A stretch of 64,000 nt of DNA, taken from NCBI RefSeq assembly GCF_000368045.1, contig NZ_KB849236.1:251926-315925 (forward strand), given 5' to 3'. Positions 8,833 through 17,092 of this stretch are shown in pieces. The notes beneath the pieces were generated by a model. It was given only the letters and a program-made list of their open reading frames with translations, was not told the DNA's origin and made no database searches. This DNA comes from Acinetobacter johnsonii CIP 64.6 (GTDB lineage: Bacteria; Pseudomonadota; Gammaproteobacteria; Pseudomonadales; Moraxellaceae). Within the stretch, counting starts at the first letter, position 1, and every line of letters starts with the position of its first letter. The position numbers were made by a program, and so were the translations under genes.

Positions 8833-9573
8833 ATGCAATTTGTTCAAGGACTTCCGGCAGGTGTTTTTGTGGGGCAAACCCGTGTGCATCATGATCGTGC
8901 TTTAGAAACCACTCAAACTGAACTGCAAGGCTTTAATTTGGCTTTGCACGTACAGGATGATGCCGCACGTGTGCAACAGCATCGCATGATCTTGCTCGAA
9001 GAGTTTGCGGGCTATGGGGTCGATAAAATCACATGGATGACGCAAACTCACAGCACCATTTGCCGTGTAGTGAATGAGCAAATTGACTTTGATGCTCAAG
9101 AAGGGGATGGTTTGGTGACACAGCGCCCGAAGCATGCCCTGATGATGATGACAGCCGATTGTTTGCCAGTGGTTGTAGGCAATGTAGATGGAACTGAAGT
9201 GGCCAATTTGCATGCAGGTTGGCGTGGGTTGGCACATGGCATTGTTGAAAATACCATTGCCAGTATGAACACTCAGCCAACATGGGCTTGGTTGGGTGCG
9301 GCTATTAGCCAGCCTTGTTTTGAAATTGGGGCGGAAGTAAAAGAAGCTTTTTGTTCAAAGTATGCTGAGCTTGAGTCTGCATTTCAAACAGGTGAGCAAG
9401 CTGGAAAATATTATGCTGACTTATATGCGATCGCAAAATTTATTCTAAAACAGCATGGTGTTGAAGTGGTTTCTGGCGGTGATCAGTGTTCATTTAGCCA
9501 GTCTGATGAATATTTTTCGTATCGCCGTCATGCCAAAACTGGGCGTATGGCGACCTTTGTGTTTATGCATTAG
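8833..9573 (+). CDS. pgeF: multi-copper polyphenol oxidase/purine nucleosidase family protein PgeF (YfiH)
   Basis: Member of the laccase-domain YfiH family, reported both as a purine-nucleoside-cleaving enzyme and as a peptidoglycan editing factor that removes wrongly incorporated residues. The family signatures are intact: a TQTHS motif near residue 75, MTADCLPVVVG near 112-122 with the metal-site cysteine, NLHAGWRGLAHG near 129-140 with the histidine, and a C-terminal YFSYRRHAKTGRMATFV. The 246-residue length is normal. It follows rluD closely on the same strand; the same gene pair is adjacent in E. coli, which supports co-transcription. Which activity matters in vivo cannot be decided from sequence. 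Confidence 0.93.
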   Translation: MQFVQGLPAGVFVGQTRVHHDRALETTQTELQGFNLALHVQDDAARVQQHRMILLEEFAGYGVDKITWMTQTHSTICRVVNEQIDFDAQEGDGLVTQRPKHALMMMTADCLPVVVGNVDGTEVANLHAGWRGLAHGIVENTIASMNTQPTWAWLGAAISQPCFEIGAEVKEAFCSKYAELESAFQTGEQAGKYYADLYAIAKFILKQHGVEVVSGGDQCSFSQSDEYFSYRRHAKTGRMATFVFMH

Positions 9574-9613
9574 TTTTGGCTTTTGATGAAGTGTTTGGCT
9601 GTTTTAATCCTTG

Positions 9614-9643
9614 CACTTACTCCCCACTCAGCGAGTGGAAGTG
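9614..9643. repeat. hairpin between pgeF and the flavodoxin gene
   Basis: A CCACTC-AGC-GAGTGG hairpin is nested in CACTT / AAGTG arms, interrupted by a short bulge. No T-run follows on the + strand, so it does not look like a standard terminator. It may be a transcript-end or leader structure of the downstream gene. Confidence 0.4.
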
Positions 9644-9680
9644 TTAAACTTAACTCAATTCTTTGGTCTTAAAAATTTCC

Positions 9681-10247
9681 ATGTCTGTACCTGATCTTGT
9701 TTCTGCTACACCTGTTCATGTGTGTGTGGTTTATCATAGCGCTTATGGTCATACGGCGAAAGTCGCTCAGTATATTGCACAAGGTGCAGAGCAGGCGGGT
9801 GCTGATGTGCATTTAATTTCTGTTGCTGCTGTGCAGTGGGATTTGTTAGATCAGGCCGATATTATTGTGATGGGTTGTCCAACCTATATGGGCAGTCTCA
9901 CAGCAGCACTTAAACAGTTTATGGAAGACTCCTCTAAGCGTTGGTTAGCACGGGCTTGGCAAGGGAAACTGGCTGCAGGTTTCACCAATGGCGGTGGCTT
10001 AAGTGGCGATAAACTGGCGGTATTACAACAGATTAATTTATTTGCTATGCAGCATGGTATGTTGTGGGCGGGTTTACCGTTTATGCCGACAGGACGTAGC
10101 CAACACGATATTAATCGGATGTCGAGCTTTTTAGGTTTGATGACTCAGTCAGACAACGCCAGTATTGAAATAACCCCACCCGAAGGTGACTTGGAAACTG
10201 CTCGAAAGTTCGGAAAATATTTGGTCGAGCTAAAAGCTGATTATTAA
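9681..10247 (+). CDS. flavodoxin-like NAD(P)H-dependent FMN reductase family protein
   Basis: A flavodoxin-fold protein of about 188 residues from the ATG at 9681 (an in-frame TTG lies 18 bp upstream). The FMN phosphate-binding loop appears as VVYHSAYGHTAKVAQ near residues 17-31, and the isoalloxazine loops as VMGCPTYMGSLTAALKQFMED and FTNGGGLSGDK. This matches the WrbA/flavodoxin-type quinone or FMN reductases that use NAD(P)H. No substrate can be inferred. It stands alone between pgeF and a bidirectional terminator shared with smpB. Confidence 0.85.
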   Translation: MSVPDLVSATPVHVCVVYHSAYGHTAKVAQYIAQGAEQAGADVHLISVAAVQWDLLDQADIIVMGCPTYMGSLTAALKQFMEDSSKRWLARAWQGKLAAGFTNGGGLSGDKLAVLQQINLFAMQHGMLWAGLPFMPTGRSQHDINRMSSFLGLMTQSDNASIEITPPEGDLETARKFGKYLVELKADY

Positions 10248-10248
10248 T

Positions 10249-10275
10249 AAAAAACCTCCCATTGGGAGGTTTTTT
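10249..10275. terminator. bidirectional terminator
   Basis: AAAACCTCCC / GGGAGGTTTT with a 3-nt loop, flanked by an A-run on one side and a T-run on the other. It lies between the convergent flavodoxin-like gene and smpB and should serve both. Confidence 0.9.
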
Positions 10276-10276
10276 A

Positions 10277-10753
10277 TTATTTATGCATAATGCGGGCTTT
10301 ATCACGTTGCCAGTCACGGTCTTTTTCCGTGGCACGTTTGTCATGTAGCTGTTTGCCTTTTACTAAAGCGATTTCTAATTTGGCACGTGGTCCTTTCCAA
10401 TACGCAACAAGCGGAACGCATGAATAACCTTTTTGATTCACTGCGCCGAGTAGCTTATCAAGTTCACGACGGTTCAACAGTAACTTACGGGTACGGGTCG
10501 CTTCAGGAACAATGTGCGTTGATGCACTGAGTAAAGGCTGAATTTGAGCACCGAACAGGAAAGCTTCACCATTTTTAAAGGTGATATAACTCTCAGACAG
10601 CGTCATACGACCTGCACGTAATGATTTCACTTCCCAGCCTTGCAGTGACAGGCCAGCTTCAAATTTTTCTTCAATAAAATAGTCGTGACGTGCACGTTTA
10701 TTCTGTGCAATCGTCCCGCTGGTATTTTTTTTAACTACAGTTGCTTTCGCCAT
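10277..10753 (-). CDS. smpB: SsrA-binding protein SmpB
   Basis: RNA-binding partner of tmRNA in trans-translation; it delivers tmRNA to stalled ribosomes. The oligonucleotide-binding barrel is evident: IAQNKRARHDYFIEEKFEAGLSLQGWEVKSLR near the N terminus, FLFGAQIQPL, and RTRKLLLNRRELDKL. The C-terminal basic tail (DKRATEKDRDWQRDKARIMHK) is the part known to enter the mRNA channel. I place the start at MAKATVV, as in homologues, two codons inside the longest frame. The tmRNA gene itself is not in this window. Confidence 0.97.
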   Translation of the reverse strand: MAKATVVKKNTSGTIAQNKRARHDYFIEEKFEAGLSLQGWEVKSLRAGRMTLSESYITFKNGEAFLFGAQIQPLLSASTHIVPEATRTRKLLLNRRELDKLLGAVNQKGYSCVPLVAYWKGPRAKLEIALVKGKQLHDKRATEKDRDWQRDKARIMHK

Positions 10754-10894
10754 AATCAATTACTTCCAACAATGTACCTATTGTGCCTTAAAGCAGGGTT
10801 AAGGTGAAGTTTTTTCAAATTTATGGAGTTTCTTCACCTATAAAACAAGTTTTTGCTAAAATATGGCTCTACAAAATCAACAGAGTAAAAATGG

Positions 10895-11386
10895 ATGTCT
10901 AAAACTCGCGTCATTTACCCGGGGACTTTTGATCCAATTACCAATGGTCATATTGATTTGGTCACACGTGCATCACGTATGTTTGATGAAGTGGTGGTAG
11001 CCATTGCCATTGGTCATCATAAAAACCCTCTCTTTAGTTTAGAAGAGCGTGTGAGCTTGGCCAAAGCATCATTAAGCCATCTTGATAATGTTGAGTTTGT
11101 AGGTTTTGATGGTTTGTTGGTAAATTTCTTCCGTGAACAGAAGGCAACGGCTGTACTGCGAGGATTGCGTGCAGTGTCTGACTTTGAATACGAGTTCCAG
11201 TTAGCCAATATGAACCGTCAACTTGATTCACACTTTGAGGCAGTATTTTTAACGCCGTCAGAGCAGTATTCATTTATTTCATCGACGTTGATTCGTGAAA
11301 TAGCACGTTTAAAAGGTGATGTGACCAAGTTTGTACCGCAAGCTGTAGTCGCTGCTTTTGAACGTAAACATCAACAAGGTTGGTAA
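10895..11386 (+). CDS. coaD: phosphopantetheine adenylyltransferase CoaD
   Basis: Transfers AMP from ATP to 4'-phosphopantetheine to give dephospho-CoA, the fourth step of CoA synthesis from pantothenate. The nucleotidyltransferase signature GTFDPITNGHIDLV is at residues 10-23 with the TxGH-type motif, and the second ATP motif ISSTLIRE is near residues 127-134. The 163-residue length is typical of the bacterial hexameric enzyme. Its stop codon lies one base before the ferredoxin start, so the two are cotranscribed, a pairing also found in Pseudomonas. Confidence 0.97.
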   Translation: MSKTRVIYPGTFDPITNGHIDLVTRASRMFDEVVVAIAIGHHKNPLFSLEERVSLAKASLSHLDNVEFVGFDGLLVNFFREQKATAVLRGLRAVSDFEYEFQLANMNRQLDSHFEAVFLTPSEQYSFISSTLIREIARLKGDVTKFVPQAVVAAFERKHQQGW

Positions 11387-11387
11387 T

Positions 11388-11651
11388 GTGTCTTTATATA
11401 TAACCGATGAATGCATCAATTGTGATGTTTGTGAACCTGTGTGCCCCAATGAAGCCATTTTCATGGGGGAATTGATTTATGAAATCAATCCAGACTTATG
11501 CACAGAGTGTATCGGACATTATGATAAACCCCAGTGTCAATTGTTCTGTCCAGTGGACTGTATTCCGTTGGATCCTAATCATGCGGAAACTGAGGATGAG
11601 CTCATGGATAAATATAAAAAGCTGATTGCTCAAAAAAGCGCAAGCAATTAA
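11388..11651 (+). CDS. YfhL-family 4Fe-4S dicluster ferredoxin
   Basis: A small bacterial ferredoxin of about 87 residues. The longest open frame starts inside coaD, but homologous proteins begin at the sequence SLYITDECINC, which corresponds to the GTG at 11388; AAGG lies about 11 bp upstream of it. Two cysteine clusters are visible: CINCDVCEPVCP near residues 9-20 and a spaced CTECIGHYDKPQCQLFCP near 37-54, typical of YfhL-type ferredoxins with an insertion between cysteines of the second cluster. It probably carries electrons, but its partner is unknown. It is followed directly by the RNase P RNA gene. Confidence 0.92.
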   Translation: MSLYITDECINCDVCEPVCPNEAIFMGELIYEINPDLCTECIGHYDKPQCQLFCPVDCIPLDPNHAETEDELMDKYKKLIAQKSASN

Positions 11652-11677
11652 GTCTAAGATTTGATACTATGCGCCTC

Positions 11678-12051
<374 letters not shown>

Positions 12052-12084
12052 AACAAATTTTGATCAATTAAGCGCGCAAGGTAC

Positions 12085-12113
12085 TTGACGTACTAGTGAG
12101 AAAACCACATAAT
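12085..12113 (+). promoter_or_regulatory. promoter of tRNA-Met copy 1
   Basis: TTGACG, a 17-bp spacer and CATAAT, followed by a GC-rich GCGCGC discriminator just upstream of the tRNA. GC-rich discriminators are typical of stringently controlled stable-RNA promoters. Confidence 0.75.
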
Positions 12114-12128
12114 GCGCGCACAGTTTAA

Positions 12129-12205
12129 GGCTATGTAGCTCAGTTGGTTAGAGCACCGCACTCATAATGCGGGGGTCACAAGTTCAAGTCTCGTCATAGC
12201 CACCA
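12129..12205 (+). tRNA. tRNA-Met (elongator, anticodon CAT), copy 1
   Basis: Complete cloverleaf with acceptor GGCTATG / CATAGCC, anticodon loop CTCATAA and encoded CCA. It closely resembles the E. coli elongator methionine tRNA rather than the initiator. It is identical over all 77 nt to the copy at 13943-14019. Confidence 0.95.
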
Positions 12206-12212
12206 TTTTTAT

Positions 12213-12242
12213 AGACCACGTTCCAAAACGTGGTCTTTTTTT
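12213..12242 (+). terminator. terminator of tRNA-Met copy 1
   Basis: A perfect 10-bp stem AGACCACGTT / AACGTGGTCT with loop CCAA and seven T at the end. It lies 7 bp after the tRNA. Confidence 0.92.
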
Positions 12243-12257
12243 GTCCTTATTTTGGGG

Positions 12258-13250
12258 TTAATACCCACCTCCAATTTGCGTTTGTTGTTGTGAAGAAACT
12301 TCCTGAGCAGTAATTTCCTGTTGATCATCTGTTTCAATTAAATAGGTGGAAGAACGTTTTTTTGAAATTAACCCAAATTGATAGCGAGCGGTGAGTTGAA
12401 CATAATTTTCTAGATATTTTGCACGGTGACGTGGTTCTAATTTGAAAATATATTCTGCAAATTCTTCAGCATAACTTGGATTATTGAGTAAATTAGGATC
12501 GGTAATCGTGGCTAAATAATAATGTTGAGTTGGATTTATACCTTCCTCATTTTTAGGAAGGATGAGATAACCATAATCAAATTGGCTTAATTCCTTAAAT
12601 TTTAGATTTTGTAAAGAAATAGGAATATAGTCTTGGTCACTTGTAATACTGTTCCAAACTTGTAACCCTGAAAAAATGAAAACTAAAATAGTTGCGATGT
12701 AAAAATGTACATTCCATGTTGTAGAAATAGTCTTAGGTTCAACCCCATTTTTTATGACAATTGTGTGGGCTAGATAGTCGTGAATAGAGCGGCGATTTTT
12801 CCGATTAAAAATATATAAATAAAGTGTAGAAATCAGTAAGCTGCCTAAGAGTATCGTAAAGATGCTATTCAATACTGGGTGAAAAAGTAGCGTAAAAGAC
12901 ATTAAGCAGAAAGGGGCATATAAAATTGCTGAGCGTAAAAATGAGGCGGATAGGCTGAGATACTGCTGATCTAGTTTGACGACTTTAATGGATTGAAGAA
13001 TTTTGCCGATTGTTTGTCCATTATTGTTAACGCTGTTGCAATAAGTAAAGTATAGAATAACGAAAAGATAACCAATTAATGTTATGAGTATAGGGTATTC
13101 ATAAGGAAATTTACCTAATAGGCTAGAGATAATGTTACAGAAAGCACCGATCAGCAAAGCATCAATGATAAATGCGAAGCTCCTACGCCAAAAGCCTGCA
13201 ATATAAGGTTGTGTATCAGGTGATACATCATTTTCAATTGTATTATCCAA
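12258..13250 (-). CDS. RDD-family membrane protein
   Basis: A 330-residue inner-membrane protein whose N-terminal half (about residues 15-165) is an RDD domain: GFWRRSFAFIIDALLIGAFCNII with the conserved Arg and Asp, then GQTIGKILQSIKVVKLD. About five hydrophobic segments are visible, the last near residues 182-200. The C-terminal soluble half contains HYYLATITDPNLLNNPSY and LEPRHRAKYLENYVQLTARYQFG and has no motif I recognise. RDD proteins have been linked to transport or ion exchange, but the function is generally unknown. It lies alone and inverted between two identical tRNA-Met genes, which suggests a later insertion or a tRNA duplication around it. Coding is AT-rich. Confidence 0.75.
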   Translation of the reverse strand: MDNTIENDVSPDTQPYIAGFWRRSFAFIIDALLIGAFCNIISSLLGKFPYEYPILITLIGYLFVILYFTYCNSVNNNGQTIGKILQSIKVVKLDQQYLSLSASFLRSAILYAPFCLMSFTLLFHPVLNSIFTILLGSLLISTLYLYIFNRKNRRSIHDYLAHTIVIKNGVEPKTISTTWNVHFYIATILVFIFSGLQVWNSITSDQDYIPISLQNLKFKELSQFDYGYLILPKNEEGINPTQHYYLATITDPNLLNNPSYAEEFAEYIFKLEPRHRAKYLENYVQLTARYQFGLISKKRSSTYLIETDDQQEITAQEVSSQQQTQIGGGY

Positions 13251-13302
13251 AATAATGACTCATGCTGTTATAAAATTATTGGTTTTGATGTTAAAAGTAA
13301 TC

Positions 13303-13326
13303 AGTGATTAAAAAGTTTTAATCACT
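13303..13326. repeat. 24-bp palindrome upstream of the RDD gene
   Basis: AGTGATTAAAA and its exact inverse complement TTTTAATCACT are separated by 2 bp, about 53 bp upstream of the RDD start codon. This could be an operator for a dimeric regulator or a transcript hairpin; the short spacing favours a DNA-binding site. Confidence 0.45.
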
Positions 13327-13898
13327 TTATTAAATAGTGAGCTGTTTTACAGAATTGTAGAGATGAAATCAATAATTCGAAGAGATTCTTTTTGTTTACA
13401 TTGAGTTGATACTTCTGCGATTTTAATCCTTGGAAGCTATTTTGGATCTGTATATAGGCAGTACATTGTTCTGCAAAAATTTATTTTTTAGCCTGTAATT
13501 TTATTCTTTGTTCAGTTTAGCTGTGTGTAATGCATAACTTTAGCATTACAATTTCAAATTGTTCAGATGGTAATTTTTTGAACATGATGTAAGTGTTGTT
13601 GGATCTTGTTGAGCTGTGCCATGCATCGTTTTTGTTGCATGTTCTATAAGTGTTGATAGGTGATTCATTTGGCAACATCTATGTGAGCGTTATTATAATT
13701 GACCAAGACTGGACTCACGAGGTGGCATGCACTTAGTATTGTTATGAGTGTAGCAATAAGCAAGGATTTGATCTGAGTAAGGATAATTTTCTTTATGTAT
13801 TTAGCTATTGTGCCCTATGTTTTTTTACTAAATATGTATTAATTTTAAACATTTAATTATCAATTGTTTAAATGCTGATCATTGGGGTGAGGTGGGGC
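13327..13898. other. intergenic stretch without a recognisable gene
   Basis: About 570 bp of AT-rich DNA between the RDD gene and the second tRNA-Met promoter. All frames are broken by stops, and I see no terminator, repeat or tRNA-like structure. It may be decayed sequence. Confidence 0.6.
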
Positions 13899-13927
13899 TT
13901 GACGGGTGTTTAATATGTATAGATAAT
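13899..13927 (+). promoter_or_regulatory. promoter of tRNA-Met copy 2
   Basis: TTGACG, a 17-bp spacer and GATAAT, then a GC-rich GCCCCC discriminator and the sequence CACAGTTTA shared with copy 1 just before the tRNA. The layout is the same as at copy 1. Confidence 0.75.
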
Positions 13928-13942
13928 GCCCCCACAGTTTAC

Positions 13943-14019
13943 GGCTATGTAGCTCAGTTGGTTAGAGCACCGCACTCATAATGCGGGGGTCACAAGTTCA
14001 AGTCTCGTCATAGCCACCA
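13943..14019 (+). tRNA. tRNA-Met (elongator, anticodon CAT), copy 2
   Basis: Identical in all 77 positions to the copy at 12129-12205, including the encoded CCA. The duplicated block also includes a few bases upstream; the downstream terminators are alike in plan but differ in sequence. Confidence 0.95.
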
Positions 14020-14026
14020 TTTTAAA

Positions 14027-14057
14027 AGACCAAGCTCTCAGCTTGGTCTCTTTTTTT
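14027..14057 (+). terminator. terminator of tRNA-Met copy 2
   Basis: AGACCAAGCT / AGCTTGGTCT with a 3-nt loop, followed by C and seven T. Confidence 0.92.
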
Positions 14058-14090
14058 GTGCGTAAAAAATAGATTTGAATATGTCGAGAT

Positions 14091-14122
14091 AAAAAAGCCC
14101 AAACAGATGTTTGGGCTTTTTT
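14091..14122 (-). terminator. original nadE terminator, now separated by an IS
   Basis: GCCCAAAC / GTTTGGGC with a 4-nt loop, flanked by six A and six T, so it can work in both directions. With the IS removed it would lie about 17 bp beyond the nadE stop codon, which identifies it as the native nadE terminator. It now lies about 1.35 kb away. Confidence 0.8.
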
Positions 14123-14177
14123 ATTGGAACTGCTGTCCCGTCCTGAAATAAGTTTACACCTTTAAGAGGCTTATTTT

Positions 14178-14567
14178 ATGGAACATGAACGAGAACAAAG
14201 AGTTAAACGTACACAAGGTGATTATAGCTTTGCCTTTAAAATGATGGTTGTACATGAAGTAGAAAAAGGGCAAATTACTTATAAACAAGCTCAGGCAAAA
14301 TATGGTATTCAAGGAAGATCAACTGTGCTGGTATGGTTACGCAAGCACGGACAACAGGACTGGACTTCGAATATGCCGCCTTCTTCTAAACGCCAATTAA
14401 CACCCCAACAACGAATCCGCCAATTAGAAAAGCAGTTAGCCGCAGAAAAGCTTAAAACTGAATTTATTCAGGATGTGATTTATCACATTGATAAAGAATG
14501 TGGGACTGATCTTGGAAAAAAGTATACCGAGCACGTTTCAAAGATTGGCAAAGCCAAAGAGGACTAA
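14178..14567 (+). CDS. IS3-family transposase OrfA
   Basis: A 129-residue helix-turn-helix protein (FAFKMMVVHEVEKGQITYKQAQAKYGIQGRSTVLVWLRKHG, residues 15-55) that binds the IS ends. A leucine-rich coiled segment follows (IRQLEKQLAAEKLKTEFIQDV). Near its 3' end the zero-frame codons GGA AAA AAG contain the heptamer A-AAA-AAG at 14516-14522. This is the canonical -1 slippery site used by IS3 elements to make an OrfAB fusion. From that point the -1 frame is open without interruption into orfB. OrfA alone would act as a regulator of transposition. Confidence 0.93.
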   Translation: MEHEREQRVKRTQGDYSFAFKMMVVHEVEKGQITYKQAQAKYGIQGRSTVLVWLRKHGQQDWTSNMPPSSKRQLTPQQRIRQLEKQLAAEKLKTEFIQDVIYHIDKECGTDLGKKYTEHVSKIGKAKED

Positions 14568-14590
14568 GCGTTTCACGTTATTGTCAGTGG

Positions 14591-15415
14591 TTGGGAATCA
14601 CCCGACAAGCTTATTATCAAGCAGAAAAACGTGCTCAAATGACTGCACAAGCAACTGAACAAATACTTGAGTTGGTTATGGAATATCGTTGTCTCATGCC
14701 AAGTATCGGAACACGTAAGTTGTATTGGCTTATTAAAGGCAAATTGTTGCAGCGTGGTTTAAAGTGTGGACGGGATCAGTTATTTAAAATATTGAAAGAG
14801 CATAATTTATTGATTCGCCCCAAGCGTCGCTATACAAAAACTACGGATAGCAAGCATTGGATGAAGAAGCATCCAAATTTATTAAAGGATTATTCAGCAG
14901 TGCAAGCCAACGAAGTCTTTGTTAGTGATATTACTTATGTTGAGAGTGCTGAAGGCGTACATTATTTATCATTGGTGACAGATGCTTATACCCGTCAGAT
15001 TAAAGGTTATAAGTTATCGAATGATATGCGTGCGGAGAATGTTATGCAGGCTCTACATATGGCGATGCAGCATGTGACGGATCGAGCGACTAGGATGATT
15101 CATCATTCAGACAGAGGCTCTCAGTATTGCTCTGAGCTATATCAATCGGCATTGCACCATTATGGGATATGTCCTTCCATGACAGATGGATACCTTGCGA
15201 AACAGTGTTTCTCATATCAAAATGCATTAGCAGAGCGGATTAATGGAATATTAAAGCAGGAGTTTTTAACTACACGATGTCAAACCATGAAGGAGTTAGA
15301 TCACTTAATTACGGAATCTATCATGATTTATAATTACTATAGACCACATTTAAGTTTAAATATGAACACCCCGAATCAGATGTATGAGCAAACTAAAACC
15401 GAGCTAATTGCTTAA
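14591..15415 (+). CDS. IS3-family transposase OrfB (DDE catalytic part)
   Basis: Catalytic integrase-like domain (rve). The DDE triad can be placed at the Asp of FVSDITYVE (near residue 117), the Asp of IHHSDRGSQYC (near 193) and the Glu of NALAERINGILKQEF (near 240). An N-terminal helix-turn-helix precedes it (ITRQAYYQAEKR). The only start codon in the listed frame is a TTG. The biologically meaningful product is expected to be the OrfAB fusion made by -1 frameshifting at 14516-14522, covering 14178-15415. No disruption is visible. Confidence 0.93.
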   Translation: MGITRQAYYQAEKRAQMTAQATEQILELVMEYRCLMPSIGTRKLYWLIKGKLLQRGLKCGRDQLFKILKEHNLLIRPKRRYTKTTDSKHWMKKHPNLLKDYSAVQANEVFVSDITYVESAEGVHYLSLVTDAYTRQIKGYKLSNDMRAENVMQALHMAMQHVTDRATRMIHHSDRGSQYCSELYQSALHHYGICPSMTDGYLAKQCFSYQNALAERINGILKQEFLTTRCQTMKELDHLITESIMIYNYYRPHLSLNMNTPNQMYEQTKTELIA

Positions 15416-15466
15416 CTCGGTTTGAAGTGGAATACTGTCAATCTATTTCAGGACAAGACATGCTGC

Positions 15467-17092
15467 TTATATGCCAGCTTTCCAGCCATTCATGATTGGG
15501 TAGCGACGTTCACGGCTAAATGCACGTGAGCTGATACGCGGACCAATTGCACCTTGGCGACGTTTGTATTCATTGAAATCAACCAAACGAATTACTTTTG
15601 CAACCACTTCAGCATCAAAGCCTTTGCCAATGATGTCATCTTGGCTCATATCTTCTTCGATATAGGCATACAAAATGGCATCCAGTACATCATATGGCGG
15701 TAAAGAGTCTTGGTCTTTTTGATCTGGACGTAGCTCTGCTGAAGGTGGGCGAGTAATCACACGCTCAGGAATCACTGGCTTGTCTGAAATGCTGTTACGG
15801 TATTTCGCAAGTTCAAACACAATGGTTTTATACACATCTTTCAGTACTGCAAAACCACCCACCATGTCACCATAGAGCGTGCAGTAGCCCACCGCCAATT
15901 CTGATTTATTGCCTGTAGAGAGGACTAAATTACCAAATTTGTTGGATAAACCCATCAGCAGTGTACCGCGGGCACGTGCTTGTAAGTTTTCTTCAGTTGC
16001 ATCCGCAGGGCTGTTGCCAAAGAACGGATAAAGCGTTTGCATAAAGCTGTTCACAATCGGGTTGATTTCAGCAATCCCAAAAGTCACCCCCATACTCTTC
16101 GCTTGTTCAGCAGCATCTTCTACACTGATTTGAGCGGTATAGGTATATGGCATCATTACGGCTTGGACTTTGTCGGCGCCAATGGCATCAGCTGCAATTG
16201 CAAGAGTTAGAGCTGAGTCGATCCCGCCTGATAAACCCAAAATTACTCCAGGGAAACCTGAGCGCTGTACATAGTCACGAGTCGCCATCACTAAGCTTTG
16301 ATAAATCTCTGCCATAGTGTCTAAAGCAGGCGGCAGCGCATTGGCCTTAAAGGCTTGTTGTTCTGCTTCGTATTCAGCGAAATACAGAGACTCTTTAAAG
16401 CTTTCTGCTTGAAGTACAATCGAACCATTTTTGGCAATCACGAAGCTTGTACCATCAAAGATCAGGTCGTCTTGACCGCCGACTTGGTTGGCATAAACCA
16501 AGTTGAGGTTCATTTGTTTTGCCAATGCAGACATGGTTTCAACACGGTGCTGCGGCTTACCGACTTCATATGGTGAAGCATTTAAGACCAAAGCCGTTTC
16601 TACATTGAGCTGTGCCAGTTGTTGTACTGTTGAAAGTGACCAAACATCTTCACAAATCAACACACCAAACTTATGCCCCAGATATTCAAAAACAAGGTGT
16701 TGATGCCCTTCGGTGAAGTAGCGCTTTTCATCAAACACGCTATAGTTTGGCAAGTTTTGTTTGTTATACACACCCAAAACTTGTCCATCTTTCATGACCG
16801 CAGCGGCGTTGTAGCGTTGACTGTCTTCAGTTTGATTGACAAAACCAAAGACCATCACAATGTCTTTTACTGTTTTAAGTTGTTCAAAAACTTGTTGCGT
16901 GCGTTTGGTTAGGCTAGGACGTAGAAGTAAATCTTCTGCTGGGTAACCAATGCTCGAAAGTTCTGGAAAAATAATTAAATCAGCATTTTGTTTTTTTGCT
17001 TCATTGGCCTGCTCCAACATTTTTTGGGCATTTGCTTCAAGGTTGCCAATGTGCGGAGAGAACTGTGCAAGTGCAATTTTAAAACTTTTCAT
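15467..17092 (-). CDS. nadE: glutamine-dependent NAD+ synthetase NadE
   Basis: Last step of NAD synthesis: amidation of nicotinic-acid adenine dinucleotide with ammonia from glutamine. The N-terminal nitrilase-type glutaminase domain (about residues 1-245) has its Glu-Lys-Cys triad in FPELSS, NKQNLPNYSVF and LICEDVWS. The C-terminal synthetase domain carries the PP-loop GLSGGIDSALTLAIAAD near residue 285, then STGNKSELAVGYCTLYGDMVGGFAVLKD. About 541 residues is normal for the two-domain enzyme. I use the ATG at 17092; the longer frame begins with a TTG two codons upstream. The 3' side is interrupted by an IS3 element 6 bp past the stop codon. Confidence 0.96.
   Translation of the reverse strand: MKSFKIALAQFSPHIGNLEANAQKMLEQANEAKKQNADLIIFPELSSIGYPAEDLLLRPSLTKRTQQVFEQLKTVKDIVMVFGFVNQTEDSQRYNAAAVMKDGQVLGVYNKQNLPNYSVFDEKRYFTEGHQHLVFEYLGHKFGVLICEDVWSLSTVQQLAQLNVETALVLNASPYEVGKPQHRVETMSALAKQMNLNLVYANQVGGQDDLIFDGTSFVIAKNGSIVLQAESFKESLYFAEYEAEQQAFKANALPPALDTMAEIYQSLVMATRDYVQRSGFPGVILGLSGGIDSALTLAIAADAIGADKVQAVMMPYTYTAQISVEDAAEQAKSMGVTFGIAEINPIVNSFMQTLYPFFGNSPADATEENLQARARGTLLMGLSNKFGNLVLSTGNKSELAVGYCTLYGDMVGGFAVLKDVYKTIVFELAKYRNSISDKPVIPERVITRPPSAELRPDQKDQDSLPPYDVLDAILYAYIEEDMSQDDIIGKGFDAEVVAKVIRLVDFNEYKRRQGAIGPRISSRAFSRERRYPIMNGWKAGI

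Larger units (their letters stand above)
14134..15460 (+). mobile_element. IS3-family insertion sequence, complete
   Basis: A 1,327-bp element with imperfect terminal inverted repeats. The left end is TGTCCCGTCCTGAAATAAG; the right end, read inward, is TGTCTTGTCCTGAAATAGA. It is flanked by a 3-bp direct repeat TGC at 14131-14133 and 15461-15463, a target-duplication size usual for IS3 elements. It contains overlapping-frame orfA and orfB joined by an A-AAA-AAG slippery site. Intact ends, target duplication and open frames suggest a recent, possibly active insertion. It landed 6 bp downstream of the nadE stop. Confidence 0.93.
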
